The notes: generated by a model from the letters alone, not told the origin. A stretch of DNA of 64,000 nt from Ruminococcus flavefaciens (GCA_002309635.1 DBXO01000041.1:3637-67636), one strand, 5' to 3'; numbered from the stretch's first letter, positions 1 through 8,371 are shown. Program-made: numbers and translations.

Positions 1-47
1 CCTTCGGGTTATGAGCCCGACGAGCTACCTAGCTGCTCCACACCGCG
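1..47 (-). tRNA. Initiator tRNA-fMet (CAT), 5' part only
   Basis: Read on the minus strand, the first 47 bases fold as the 5' two thirds of a tRNA: acceptor strand, D arm (GAGC paired with GCTC) and a complete anticodon arm whose loop reads CT-CAT-AA. The anticodon stem is TCGGG/CCCGA, so it carries the three G-C pairs typical of initiator tRNA, and the RNA starts with C as bacterial initiators do (unpaired C1). The variable loop, T arm and 3' end lie outside the window. Identification as initiator rather than elongator Met tRNA rests on these two features. Confidence 0.88.
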
Positions 48-163
48 ATATACAGCGCAGTTTCATCTGCGACTATATTATTATATCACAGAGAGCAAAT
101 TATGTCAACAAGGAATTATATATTTTTTTGTTTTAACAATTGACTCCTACCATGTCTGCTACA

Positions 164-667
164 TTATATGACAGTCATACCAAGCTCTATACATTTCCAT
201 TTTTCGCCAAGGGTCTCAAAAAACTCCACGGTGTCGCTGATTTCTGAAAAACCTGCTGATCTGTAGCAGTTCAGCGCAGCGTGATTGACATCAAAAACTC
301 CCAGTGAGAGTCTTTTTGCATTCATTTTTTCAACCGCATAAGCCTTAGCGAGCTCAAGCATTTGTCTTCCAACGCCTTTTCCGCGCAGGGAATCAGCAAC
401 TATAACGAAGCCGAAACGTACCTCCTCATGCAGATCGTTGGTATACCGCAGAATAAGATGTCCAATAGCATTGTCGTCTTCATCGGCAGCAGTCAGCGGT
501 ACAAAACCGCCGTTTTTCGCGCACTCCGCATAATTCGATTTTATATCCCCGGGAACTATAGGGTAGTTCTCATACCGGTCGGCGCACCATAGCCTAAACT
601 CCCTTTCACTCCGTATCCAGCTGATGATCTTCTCAGCGTCACTGTCGCGGAACTTCCTCAATACCAT
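164..667 (-). CDS. GNAT-family N-acetyltransferase
   Basis: The 167-residue product has the single-domain GNAT fold. It opens with a typical beta-1/alpha-1 start (LRKFRDSDAEKIISWI), and its acetyl-CoA pyrophosphate loop is RGKGVGRQML (about residue 95), followed by NHAALNCYRSAGF, the usual motif of the last helix. It probably acetylates an amine of a small molecule or protein; the substrate cannot be told. The start follows a GAGGTGATG ribosome site. It is the last gene of a minus-strand group, 11 bp after a two-domain GNAT and downstream of a cupin protein and a galactokinase-like protein. Closest functional guess is the RimJ/RimL-type branch, with low certainty. Confidence 0.85.
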   Translation of the reverse strand: MVLRKFRDSDAEKIISWIRSEREFRLWCADRYENYPIVPGDIKSNYAECAKNGGFVPLTAADEDDNAIGHLILRYTNDLHEEVRFGFVIVADSLRGKGVGRQMLELAKAYAVEKMNAKRLSLGVFDVNHAALNCYRSAGFSEISDTVEFFETLGEKWKCIELGMTVI

Positions 668-678
668 AGATCATCACC

Positions 679-1578
679 TCAAAGCCACTGGATGAACGCA
701 GTTTTATCTTTGCTGTTATATCCTGCATTTTCGTAAAAATCCAGCACGCTCTTTTCCTTTGAGCCTGTAAGCAGCATCATTTTGTAGCAGTTTTCTTTTC
801 CGGCAAGCTCACGAGCATAATTCAGGCAAGCTGAAGCCAGTCCCCTGCGTCGGTATGGCTCGGATGTAACCACATTCTCGATAAAAGCATAGGGACGCTG
901 GCCGCGGGTAAGATTCGGAATAATGACGCATACGCAGGAAGCCGCGATAGCTCCGCCGACCTCTGCAACGATGATGTGGTGATCCTTATCGTCTATAATA
1001 CGCTTCCACACTGACATAACGTACTCGTCTCTCTCAGGGAACGGATTATTATGGAGCTCCATATACAGCCTCATAAGCCCGTCAAAGTCCTCATCTGTTA
1101 TTTCGCGTATCTTAATGTTCCCAAGCTCCTTCACCATAAAGACCTCCGCCCTTTCATTATCATTATACCTTTCCGTGCAAATAAAGCCCATTTTCTCATA
1201 GAGCCTGAGTGCTTTTTCATGCTTGACCATAGTATCGAGGAACATCTTCCCAAATCCGCATTCTTCTGCGAACTTCACCGCCATCTCCGCAAGCCTGCGC
1301 CCCAGTCCCCTGCCGTGATACTTTTCATAAACATAGAGACCTTTCAGCTCGCACTCGGTCTTGCTCAGCCTTTTCACAGCAACGGTACCGATGATCTTAT
1401 CTTCCTCCAGCATGCACCAGAAAGCCATAAAACTGCCGGATATATCTGCAAACGCCCTGTGTCTGCCATCAGGCTCGAAGGACTTCCCCGACTCTCTAAA
1501 AACAGCAGCAAAGAACTCATTCACCTCTCCCTGCATGGCAGGCTCAAAGCTTTTCAGCCTGAACATATCACACCTCAC
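679..1578 (-). CDS. Tandem GNAT-domain acetyltransferase
   Basis: The 299-residue protein holds two GNAT domains in a row. The first (about 1-150) has the acetyl-CoA loop HGRGLGRRLA and the motif LRLYEKMGF; the second (about 155-299) has RRRGLASACL and VLDFYENAGY. Each domain is about the length of a stand-alone GNAT enzyme, so both could bind acetyl-CoA, although one may serve as a structural partner. Substrate unknown. The start codon overlaps the stop of the upstream cupin gene by 4 bp (ATGA), which indicates translational coupling. With the following single-domain GNAT gene it makes three GNAT domains in one transcript. Confidence 0.85.
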   Translation of the reverse strand: MRCDMFRLKSFEPAMQGEVNEFFAAVFRESGKSFEPDGRHRAFADISGSFMAFWCMLEEDKIIGTVAVKRLSKTECELKGLYVYEKYHGRGLGRRLAEMAVKFAEECGFGKMFLDTMVKHEKALRLYEKMGFICTERYNDNERAEVFMVKELGNIKIREITDEDFDGLMRLYMELHNNPFPERDEYVMSVWKRIIDDKDHHIIVAEVGGAIAASCVCVIIPNLTRGQRPYAFIENVVTSEPYRRRGLASACLNYARELAGKENCYKMMLLTGSKEKSVLDFYENAGYNSKDKTAFIQWL

Positions 1579-1913
1579 TTTATACGTTTTCCGCCAAAAG
1601 CGTGTATGGTTCTCGTGCCTGCCCTGCAGCTGCCGCCCTGTACCGAGCCCCTGGGTATAAACAGCTCGTCGCCTGCATGCAGCACTGTCGCTTCTCCGTT
1701 TATAGTGACCGTATACTCGCCCTCCACGCAGATCATATACTCGTCATAATCGTGGACGTGCTCCTTTGATACCCTGTCCTCATTGCAGGTCCAGAACGCC
1801 ATCTGACTTCCGTCCGGAGCCGTATAGTAATAGCCCTCGATATCTGGAGTATTCTGCTGTACGGCAGGTATTTTATTGGCACTTCTTTTCATAAAATCAG
1901 GAAAACTATTCAT
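1575..1913 (-). CDS. Small cupin-domain protein
   Basis: This protein of about 112 residues is a single cupin barrel. Motif 1 is present as SKEHVHDYDEYMICVEGEY, with two His and a Glu positioned for a metal, and motif 2 as HAGDELFIPRGSVQGG, which lacks the usual His. A GTG lies 9 bases upstream, but the ATG at 1913 is preferred because AAAGGTG sits 6 bases before it. Such small cupins are sugar or metabolite binding proteins or isomerases; no specific reaction can be assigned. It lies 44 bp after the galactokinase-like gene and is coupled to the tandem GNAT gene. Confidence 0.8.
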   Translation of the reverse strand: MNSFPDFMKRSANKIPAVQQNTPDIEGYYYTAPDGSQMAFWTCNEDRVSKEHVHDYDEYMICVEGEYTVTINGEATVLHAGDELFIPRGSVQGGSCRAGTRTIHAFGGKRIK

Positions 1914-1957
1914 ACTAATCACCTTTCTTCTTTCTTACGGACGCCCAATGTACAGCC

Positions 1958-3169
1958 TTACAAAGCTAACGGCCTGACTCCGGTGTTTCTTACCGTAAGT
2001 ATACAGCAGCTCCCGTAGCCGAAGACCCGCTCCATTTCCTTTTCATAGTCCTCTGCAAGATAGCTTGGCAGAAACGCCTGTATCATTCCGTCCTGAACTC
2101 GTACCGCACCGTTTCCGCCGAGAATACGTCTGCTCAGCGCCGCCCCGAGGACAACTCCTTCATCACAGGAGCACAGTTCCGTACATGCGCTGCCCGACCT
2201 GTCAGCAAGCTCAAAGAAACGCTCCGTATCGCCGTCGGAAAGAGCATCTGCCTCATCTGCGGCGGTTTCGTTCTCAGCAAAAAAGTACGCCGCACTTAGA
2301 AGCTCCCTGTCACTGCAAAGTCTTCTCAGCTCAGGCAGCTTGTCATGATATTCCTCCTCTTTGACTTCACCGAGGAGCTCAGCACCCATAGCCTTTGCCA
2401 CACAGAAAATATCATTTGAAATATCGCCGCGCTCAGCGCTATCTCCCGAAGCGTCAGTCATACAGACAGAATATCCCGACCTTTCAAGGTCGAGCTCTAT
2501 GTGCCTTGGCGAAATATCTGTCAGAACAAAGCCCCCCAGAGCCGAAGCAAGCTGCTCAGGAGCTCTTTCCGGCTTACCGAAGCATTCAGTTTCCGCAGCC
2601 CTTACGGTCTCCGCTATCTCCGCTCCTTCATACCTGCCGCCGAAGCCTGCATTTATCACAGCTCCAGCCAGCACCTCAAAAGCCGCAAGCTCTCCGAAGC
2701 CCTTCCCAGCAGGGATATCCGACGAGATATAAGCGTCAAAGCCGCCCGTCTCCACGCCTTTTTTCCCGAAGCGCTCCGCAATACTGCGGATAAGCTCTCC
2801 ATAGCCCGCCTGTTTTTTCTTAGCAGCTTCGGTACCCCCGAGCTTCACCTCCACTGCTTCAAGGGCATCGGACTTTATCCTTATTATTCCCTGCTCATGG
2901 AACGAAACGATCGCGATCATATCAAGGCTCACCGCCGCCGAAAGTACACGGCACCCCTGACAGCGGACGCCGCCTGCGACTATCTGAGCAGGAGCCGAAA
3001 ATACGCTGATATCACCGCTTTCGGGATATTCTCTCGAAAATCTTTCAGCAGTGTTGAGATAGCGGGCTCTTGCACGAAGCACTGCCCTTTCCGAACTGCC
3101 GTAGAGCATACGGAACTGCTCATCAAAGCTGCCCGAGGATATATTATTAATAAATTCAGAGAGGTTCAT
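1958..3169 (-). CDS. Galactokinase-like GHMP protein, probably catalytically inactive
   Basis: The 403-residue protein aligns over its full length with galactokinase. The N-terminal substrate strand is SAPAQIVAGGVRCQGCRVL, the ATP loop region reads SSDIPAGKGFGELAAFEVL, and the C-terminus has IQAFLPSYLAEDYEKEMERVFG. Galactokinases have GR.N.IGEHTDYN.G in the first motif and a Gly/Ser-rich loop PLGAGLSSSAS in the second; here the E-H-T-D substrate-binding residues are gone and the Ser cluster of the ATP loop is replaced. The third motif (GAGFGG) is also altered. It therefore most likely binds but does not phosphorylate a sugar, or has another role. The start follows AAAGGAG at a 7-base spacing. 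It heads the minus-strand operon and diverges from the GH130 gene. Confidence 0.72.
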   Translation of the reverse strand: MNLSEFINNISSGSFDEQFRMLYGSSERAVLRARARYLNTAERFSREYPESGDISVFSAPAQIVAGGVRCQGCRVLSAAVSLDMIAIVSFHEQGIIRIKSDALEAVEVKLGGTEAAKKKQAGYGELIRSIAERFGKKGVETGGFDAYISSDIPAGKGFGELAAFEVLAGAVINAGFGGRYEGAEIAETVRAAETECFGKPERAPEQLASALGGFVLTDISPRHIELDLERSGYSVCMTDASGDSAERGDISNDIFCVAKAMGAELLGEVKEEEYHDKLPELRRLCSDRELLSAAYFFAENETAADEADALSDGDTERFFELADRSGSACTELCSCDEGVVLGAALSRRILGGNGAVRVQDGMIQAFLPSYLAEDYEKEMERVFGYGSCCILTVRNTGVRPLAL

Positions 3170-3307
3170 TGCATCTGCTCCTTTAAGCTATAATTTAAGC
3201 TGACCCTGTACGCAGTCATGCCCTATCCGCGCAACTGCGCCGTTCTGCTCTCCGCAACCTGCCCGTCAAAGCATTCCTTACCGCAGCCAGCTCCCGATTT
3301 ATAATTC

Positions 3308-3336
3308 ATTATACAACGATTTGATAAAATATTCAA
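3308..3336 (-). promoter_or_regulatory. Promoter of the galactokinase-like operon
   Basis: On the minus strand a -35 box TTGAAT (3336-3331) and a -10 box TATAAT (3313-3308) are separated by 17 bp. Transcription would start near 3301, giving a GC-rich leader of about 130 bases that contains a small hairpin GCGCA/TGCGC but no recognised riboswitch. Together with the plus-strand promoter at 3407 it fills the 309-bp space between the divergent genes; nothing else was seen there. Confidence 0.6.
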
Positions 3337-3406
3337 TAATTTTGTGTGAATAATTCGGATATACTTGAAATAGTAAGAGATCACACATTTTTAATTAAAT
3401 TTTCAC

Positions 3407-3435
3407 TTGACTTTTTAATAATGATATGTTATAAT
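3407..3435 (+). promoter_or_regulatory. Promoter of the GH130 gene
   Basis: TTGACT (3407-3412) and TATAAT (3430-3435) are separated by exactly 17 bp, a near-consensus housekeeping promoter. Transcription would start close to 3442, leaving a short leader before the ribosome site AAGGAG at the GH130 start. Confidence 0.8.
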
Positions 3436-3478
3436 TTAAGTACAATATAAAGCAAAGCTTAACTTAAGGAGCTTACTT

Positions 3479-4498
3479 ATGTCGGATATTAGAATTATCG
3501 GAGAGGCTCTGAGCAATATCCCGTGGCAGGAAAAGCCTGCGGACTGCACTGCACCCGTATGGAGATATTCCCGGAACCCAATAATAAACAGGAACCCCCT
3601 CCCCGATGTGGCGAGGATATTCAACAGTGCCGTAATGCCCTGCGAGGACGGCTTCATCGGAGTTTTCCGCGGCGAACAGCGCAACGGAATCCCCCATATC
3701 TATCTCGGCAGGAGCAAAGACGCCTTAAACTGGCAGTTCGACCCGGAAAAGATACCGTTTACCAATGAAAACGGCGAACCGTTCATGCCCCCCTATGCAT
3801 ACGACCCCCGACTCGTAAAGATCGGGGACACATATTATATAATGTGGTGCCAGGACGCCTTCGGTCCTACAATCGGCATTGCGAAAACCAAGGATTTCAG
3901 TACGTTTACCCGCCTTGAGAATCCCTTCCTTCCCTACAACCGCAATGCCGTCCTCTTCCCGAGGAAAATAAACGGGAACTACATTATGCTCTCACGTCCC
4001 TGCGATAACGGCCACACCGCATTCGGAGACATCTTCCTTTCGGAAAGCCCCGATATGGAATTCTGGGGCCGCCACCGCCACGTAATGGGGCGCTCTGACA
4101 ACTGGTGGGAAACCCTAAAAATAGGCGGTGGAGCTGCTCCCATCGAGACTGACAAGGGCTGGCTGCTGTTCTATCACGGAGTTGTGAACACCTGCAACGG
4201 CTATGTCTACAGTATCGGAGCCGCTATGCTCGACACTGACGAGCCCTCAAGAGTCATACACCGCTGCGAAAACTACATACTAACTCCCGAGGAGTGGTAT
4301 GAGGAACGCGGCTTTGTTCCCAATGTATGTTTCCCGTGTGCTGCGCTCACTGACGCAGATACAGGCAGGATAGCCATATACTACGGCTGTGCGGACAGCT
4401 ACGTCGGAGTCGCATTTACTACGGTGCAGGAGATATACGATTATATCCTCGCACACGACAAACTCCAGCCGGGGGACGACACACCCGGAGCACGCTGA
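3479..4498 (+). CDS. GH130 beta-mannoside phosphorylase
   Basis: The 339-residue, single-domain protein belongs to glycoside hydrolase family 130, a five-bladed propeller that phosphorolyses beta-1,4-mannosidic bonds to give mannose 1-phosphate. Family signatures include FNSAVMPCEDGFIGVFRGE, the AYAYDPRLV segment carrying the catalytic Asp, and LFYHGVVNTCNGYVYSIGA. No signal peptide is present, so it acts in the cytoplasm on imported mannooligosaccharides. Its length fits the shorter mannooligosaccharide phosphorylase subgroup (like R. albus RaMP2) better than the longer mannosylglucose phosphorylases; that assignment is by eye. The gene appears monocistronic, with its own promoter and a terminator at 4533, and no epimerase or transporter next to it. 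Confidence 0.85.
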   Translation: MSDIRIIGEALSNIPWQEKPADCTAPVWRYSRNPIINRNPLPDVARIFNSAVMPCEDGFIGVFRGEQRNGIPHIYLGRSKDALNWQFDPEKIPFTNENGEPFMPPYAYDPRLVKIGDTYYIMWCQDAFGPTIGIAKTKDFSTFTRLENPFLPYNRNAVLFPRKINGNYIMLSRPCDNGHTAFGDIFLSESPDMEFWGRHRHVMGRSDNWWETLKIGGGAAPIETDKGWLLFYHGVVNTCNGYVYSIGAAMLDTDEPSRVIHRCENYILTPEEWYEERGFVPNVCFPCAALTDADTGRIAIYYGCADSYVGVAFTTVQEIYDYILAHDKLQPGDDTPGAR

Positions 4499-4532
4499 TC
4501 AAGACATCATCTTTAATACTCATTTTCACCCC

Positions 4533-4566
4533 AAAAAGGACTGCGAGAGCGGTCCTTTTTGCTTTT
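4533..4566 (+). terminator. Terminator after the GH130 gene
   Basis: AAAAAGGAC (4533-4541) pairs with GTCCTTTTT (4552-4560) across a 10-base loop, followed by a T-rich tract. It closes the GH130 transcript. The 310-bp space to the next gene holds this hairpin, then AT-rich sequence, then the promoter at 4721. Confidence 0.75.
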
Positions 4567-4720
4567 TGCTTCGTCATTTTTACTAAGGGGTATTCCGTCA
4601 TATTGATGAAAAGCCCTTATTTTTGTTGTGATTTTGCACAAATTTAACAGTTGAAAATTGTCTGCCATACGCAATACTTGCGAAATTTACCGTTTTATTC
4701 TTCATTTTCGCAAAAAATAC

Positions 4721-4749
4721 TTGCAGTTTTTTGTGGAATATGATAAAAT
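4721..4749 (+). promoter_or_regulatory. Promoter of the ligase-ywiB-argS group
   Basis: TTGCAG (4721-4726) and TAAAAT (4744-4749) are 17 bp apart. The start point near 4756 would give a leader of about 55 bases ahead of the ligase gene. Confidence 0.55.
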
Positions 4750-4809
4750 ATAGTGATACTTGAAAATGACAATAAAAAAATACATGATACTATATTAAAG
4801 GAGAAAGAT

Positions 4810-5883
4810 ATGGCAAGGATAAAAGCTGCCGTTATTTTCGGCGGCACCGCACGTGAGCATGAGCTCTCACTCGCCTCCGCCGCAGATGTTATACGCAGCA
4901 TTCCGAAGGATAAATATGAAGTGATATGCATAGGCATAACACGTAAAGGCCGCTGGCTCTACTTCCCCGGTGACGTGGAGGATATCGCAAACGGCACATG
5001 GGAACAGGACACAGACTGTGCCTCTGCTTTCATCTCCCCCGACCCTCTCTACAGAGGCATAATCACTATCGAAAACGGGGAAACTACGATCAGACGAGTT
5101 GACGTGGTATTTCCCATACTCATGGGCAAGAAAAGCGCCGACGGCACCGTACAGGGCCTTCTTGACCTGTCAGGCATACCATATGTGGGCAGCGGAGTGC
5201 TCGCTTCAGCTTCATGCATGGACAAATCCCACACTCACATGGTAATGGACGATTACAACATCAAAACAGCCGAATGGCGGCTCATAACACAGCGTGAGTT
5301 AAACGCCCTCGACAGCCGCTGCTCAGCAATAGCCGGTGAGCTTGGCTTTCCACTGATAGTCAAGCCGGCAAACAGCGGCAGCAACGCAGGAACAAGCCTC
5401 GCCGAAAACGCCGAGGAGCTCATTTCTGCTGTGAAGCTCGCATTTTCCAGCGACAACAAGGTAGTCGTTGAGAAGTACATAAAGGCACGCAAGCTCGAAG
5501 CTGCGGTGCTGGGCTATGATATGCCCGTATGTTCCCCTGTCGGGGAGATAATTACCCCGCAGATAATATTCGATCCCATAAGCTTCAACGTGAGCACAGG
5601 CAACGATATGAAAGTCCCCGCAGATATCTCAAAGGAGACCGAGAAAAAAGTGCAGGAGACCGCTCTTGCCGCTTTCAAGGCGCTCGGCTGCCGCGGACTT
5701 GCAAGACTCGACTTTTTCCTCACAGAGGACGGCGAGCTCTACCTCAACAAGATAGGCACCATGCCGGGGCTCAGAAAAAACAGCGTATTCTGCAAGCTTA
5801 TGAGCGAACTGGATTACTCCCATGAAGAGCTCCTCGTTGAACTGCTCGAACAAGCCGTTGACAACGCAGACAGGAGCTACTGA
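4810..5883 (+). CDS. D-Ala-D-Ala ligase-like ATP-grasp protein with altered active site
   Basis: The product (357 residues from ATG 4810, preceded by AAAGGAG) aligns over its full length with D-alanine-D-alanine ligase: FGGTAREHELSLASA at the N-terminus, SGIPYVGSGVLASASCMDK, VKPANSGSNAGTS and ARLDFFLTEDGELYLNKIG near the C-terminus. Several residues normally essential are changed. The metal-binding E-x-N of the usual NEVNTMPG motif is K-x-G here; the HG..GEDG motif reads MGKKSADG; the ATP-ribose Glu is Lys (ARKLEA); and the Lys-Tyr of YEAKY is Ser-Phe (PISFN). Only R and D of RLDFF and an early Glu remain. It may be a non-catalytic paralogue or a ligase with a different chemistry. It lies 25 bp before the ywiB-like gene. 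Confidence 0.72.
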   Translation: MARIKAAVIFGGTAREHELSLASAADVIRSIPKDKYEVICIGITRKGRWLYFPGDVEDIANGTWEQDTDCASAFISPDPLYRGIITIENGETTIRRVDVVFPILMGKKSADGTVQGLLDLSGIPYVGSGVLASASCMDKSHTHMVMDDYNIKTAEWRLITQRELNALDSRCSAIAGELGFPLIVKPANSGSNAGTSLAENAEELISAVKLAFSSDNKVVVEKYIKARKLEAAVLGYDMPVCSPVGEIITPQIIFDPISFNVSTGNDMKVPADISKETEKKVQETALAAFKALGCRGLARLDFFLTEDGELYLNKIGTMPGLRKNSVFCKLMSELDYSHEELLVELLEQAVDNADRSY

Positions 5884-5908
5884 TAAATATAATAATAAGG
5901 AGACTGCT

Positions 5909-6331
5909 TTGGAAAATAACGTTTTGATATCTCTTACGAGTATTCAATGGCAGGACAACGAAAAAAGCGAAACGGAGCTTCTCACAAAAGCCAGCTTTAC
6001 CCGCAGGAACGGCTGGGATATAATATCCTACGAAGATACCTCTGCTACGGGATTTGAGGGCTCTGTCACCACCATAAAGGTGGACGACAGCAGGAACGCT
6101 TCCATTACCCGCGAGGGCACGGCGAACTCCGTTCTCTCACTCGAAATAGGAAGAAAGCACTTCTGCCAGTACGGTACTCCCTACGGAAATCTGCAGATAG
6201 GAGTGTACACTCACGCTATCGAGAACACTATCGCAGAAAACGGCAGGCTTTACCTTAAATATACTCTTGACCTTAATTCCTCGTATCTTTCGGATAACGA
6301 GATCATTATGACAGTACAGGCTCAGAACTGA
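5909..6331 (+). CDS. DUF1934 (YwiB-like) beta-barrel protein
   Basis: This 141-residue protein matches the DUF1934/YwiB family, small calycin-like beta barrels of unknown ligand. Typical features are the opening NVLISLTSIQW, the ITREGTANSVLSLEIGRKHFCQYGTPYG core and the closing strand LKYTLDL. The start is TTG at 5909: AAGGAG ends six bases before it, whereas the ATG further upstream at 5822 lies inside the ligase gene. In Bacillus ywiB also sits beside argS, so the pairing with the following argS gene is conserved. Function remains unknown. Confidence 0.82.
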   Translation: MENNVLISLTSIQWQDNEKSETELLTKASFTRRNGWDIISYEDTSATGFEGSVTTIKVDDSRNASITREGTANSVLSLEIGRKHFCQYGTPYGNLQIGVYTHAIENTIAENGRLYLKYTLDLNSSYLSDNEIIMTVQAQN

Positions 6332-6353
6332 GCCCGAAGAAAGGATAGATACA

Positions 6354-8123
6354 ATGTCAGACCTTATCAATTCCGCATCGCTCCGGCTGCGTGAGATAAT
6401 CATGGACGCACTTGGGGTTCTCGTTGCAGAGGAAGCGATACCCGCCGTTCCGCTGCCGAATTTCAATATCGAGATACCTGCGGACAAAACCCACGGCGAC
6501 TTCGCTGCAAATACCGCAATGGTATGTGCAAAGGCACTTAAAATGCCGCCGAGAAAGATAGCCGAGCTCATATGCGAGAAGCTCTTCCTTGAGGGCACTG
6601 TTTTTGAGAGAGCCGAAGTGGCAGGCCCGGGCTTTCTCAACTTCTTCCTCAGCAGGAAGTGGTTCTCGGACGTCGTTAAGAACGTCCTCGACGAGGGCGA
6701 GAACTACGGAAAAACAGACCTTGGCAAAGGCAAGAAAGTCCTCGTTGAGTTCGTTTCCGCAAATCCCACAGGTCCTATGCATATCGGTAACGCAAGAGGA
6801 GGAGCCATCGGTGACTGTCTCGCAAGCGTTCTCCAGTGGGCAGGATATCACGCAGAACGTGAGTTCTACGTAAACGACGCCGGCAACCAGATAGAAAAGT
6901 TCGGAAAGTCCCTTGAACTGAGATATTTGCAGCTCTGCTCCGATAAGGGACAGGAGCTCATAGCAAAATACAAGGACAACAACGAGCAGCTCTGCTCCGA
7001 GATATACTCACAGAGCGGAGAGGGTGAGGCATTTGAGATGCCCGAGGACGTTTACCTCGGAACAGACATCATCGAGCACGCCAAGAACTTCTACGATATA
7101 AACGGAAAGACTCAGGAAAACACCTCCGAAACAGAGCGCAGAAAGGCACTCGTTGACTATGCGCTTCCTATAAATATAGCAGGTCTTGAACGCGACCTCA
7201 AAAAGTACCGTATCGTATATGACAACTGGTTCCGCGAGAGCACAGTTCACGCAAAGAACGAGACCAAGCTGGTCGTGGACAAGCTCATGGAGGCGGGAAA
7301 AGCCTATGAGCAGGACGGTGCCATATGGTTCAGAGCTACGGAATACGGCCTTGACAAGGATTTCGTGCTCAGGAGAAGCAACGGTCTCTATACTTATATA
7401 GTACCCGATATCGCTTACCATTACAACAAGCTCGTTACCCGCAACTTCGACAAGGCTATAAACGTCCTCGGTGCAGACCACCACGGTTATGTTCCGAGAC
7501 TTAAGGCAGCTCTTACCGCTCTCGGAGTTGACGCCGGCAAGCTGGACGTAGTTCTCATGCAGATGGTAATGCTGGTCCGCAACGGCGAAGTCGTAAAGCT
7601 CTCGAAGAGAAGCGGCAAGGCTATAACCCTTGTAACTCTCCTCGATGAGATCCCCATAGACGCAGCCCGTTTCTTCTTCAATCTCCGCGAGGCAAACTCC
7701 CAGTTTGAATTCGACCTTGACCTCGCTATCGAGAAGTCTTCGCAGAACCCCGTTTACTATGTTCAGTACGCTCACGCAAGGATTTGCAGCCTCCTGAGAA
7801 ATCTCAGCGAGGAGGGCGTTGAGATACCGCAGTCCGCCGACCTTGATCTCCTTGACAACCCACGCGAGATCGAGCTTATACGCCACCTTGCATCTCTCCC
7901 CCGGGAGATAGACCTTGCGGCTAAGAGCTACGATCCCTCGAAGATCACCAAGTACTCGGTAGACCTTGCTACACTGTTCCACCGTTTCTACGACGCATGC
8001 AGCGTAAAGAACGCTGAGACAAAGGAGCTTATGAATGCGCGTATACTTCTCTGTGTTGCAGTCCGCCAGACCCTCAGGAACGCACTGGAGATACTGAATA
8101 TCGACCGTCCCGAGAAAATGTAA
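6354..8123 (+). CDS. argS: Arginine--tRNA ligase
   Basis: The 589-residue class I synthetase charges tRNA-Arg with arginine. It has the N-terminal tRNA-recognition (Add-1) domain, the HIGH motif as HIGNARGG (about residue 143), the KMSKS equivalent KLSKRSGKAI (about 421) and the Arg-type anticodon-binding helical domain with PVYYVQYAHARICSLLRN. Length is normal for the family. It starts 22 bp after the ywiB-like gene behind GAAAGGATAG and probably shares its transcript. A short hairpin with T-tract follows at 8173. Confidence 0.97.
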   Translation: MSDLINSASLRLREIIMDALGVLVAEEAIPAVPLPNFNIEIPADKTHGDFAANTAMVCAKALKMPPRKIAELICEKLFLEGTVFERAEVAGPGFLNFFLSRKWFSDVVKNVLDEGENYGKTDLGKGKKVLVEFVSANPTGPMHIGNARGGAIGDCLASVLQWAGYHAEREFYVNDAGNQIEKFGKSLELRYLQLCSDKGQELIAKYKDNNEQLCSEIYSQSGEGEAFEMPEDVYLGTDIIEHAKNFYDINGKTQENTSETERRKALVDYALPINIAGLERDLKKYRIVYDNWFRESTVHAKNETKLVVDKLMEAGKAYEQDGAIWFRATEYGLDKDFVLRRSNGLYTYIVPDIAYHYNKLVTRNFDKAINVLGADHHGYVPRLKAALTALGVDAGKLDVVLMQMVMLVRNGEVVKLSKRSGKAITLVTLLDEIPIDAARFFFNLREANSQFEFDLDLAIEKSSQNPVYYVQYAHARICSLLRNLSEEGVEIPQSADLDLLDNPREIELIRHLASLPREIDLAAKSYDPSKITKYSVDLATLFHRFYDACSVKNAETKELMNARILLCVAVRQTLRNALEILNIDRPEKM

Positions 8124-8172
8124 AAAATTACATTTCAGGGTAAGAAAATTACAATTCGGTTACAAAGGATTT

Positions 8173-8191
8173 GCCGCCATTGGTGGCTTTT
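8173..8191 (+). terminator. Probable terminator after argS
   Basis: GCCGCC-ATT-GGTGGC (8173-8187), a 6-bp stem with one G-U pair, is followed by TTTT. The stem is short, so efficiency is uncertain. Confidence 0.5.
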
Positions 8192-8241
8192 AACAAAATT
8201 TAACATATTTATCAGTCAAGTTTGTGAGCCTTCGGACGAGA

Positions 8242-8258
8242 GTTAACAGTTTGTTAAC
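8242..8258. promoter_or_regulatory. Palindrome in front of the CdaR/PucR-type regulator
   Basis: GTTAACA-GTT-TGTTAAC is a perfect 7-3-7 dyad. It lies about 115 bp before the regulator gene and just upstream of a -10-like TACAAT at 8280-8285. Two further TTAACA copies occur at about 8190-8215. Its position suggests an operator, possibly for the regulator itself; binding is not shown by the sequence. Confidence 0.4.
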
Positions 8259-8371
8259 AAATTGCAGCCAAAAATGTGTTACAATTTGTAATATGTTGAG
8301 GAGACGTTCTCCTTTCATATTCCTGAAGGTCCGCTCAAAATAAGATCTTATTAAGAGAAAGGATGTCTATC

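Noticed and set aside
1051..1749. Plus-strand open frame of 232 codons across the GNAT and cupin genes
   Set aside because: It runs antisense over two well-supported genes and has no motif; it is a shadow frame.
7008..7982. Open frame of 324 codons on the minus strand inside argS
   Set aside because: It is the antisense shadow of a clear argS gene; the composition is Leu/Val/Tyr-rich, with no family motif and no ribosome site.
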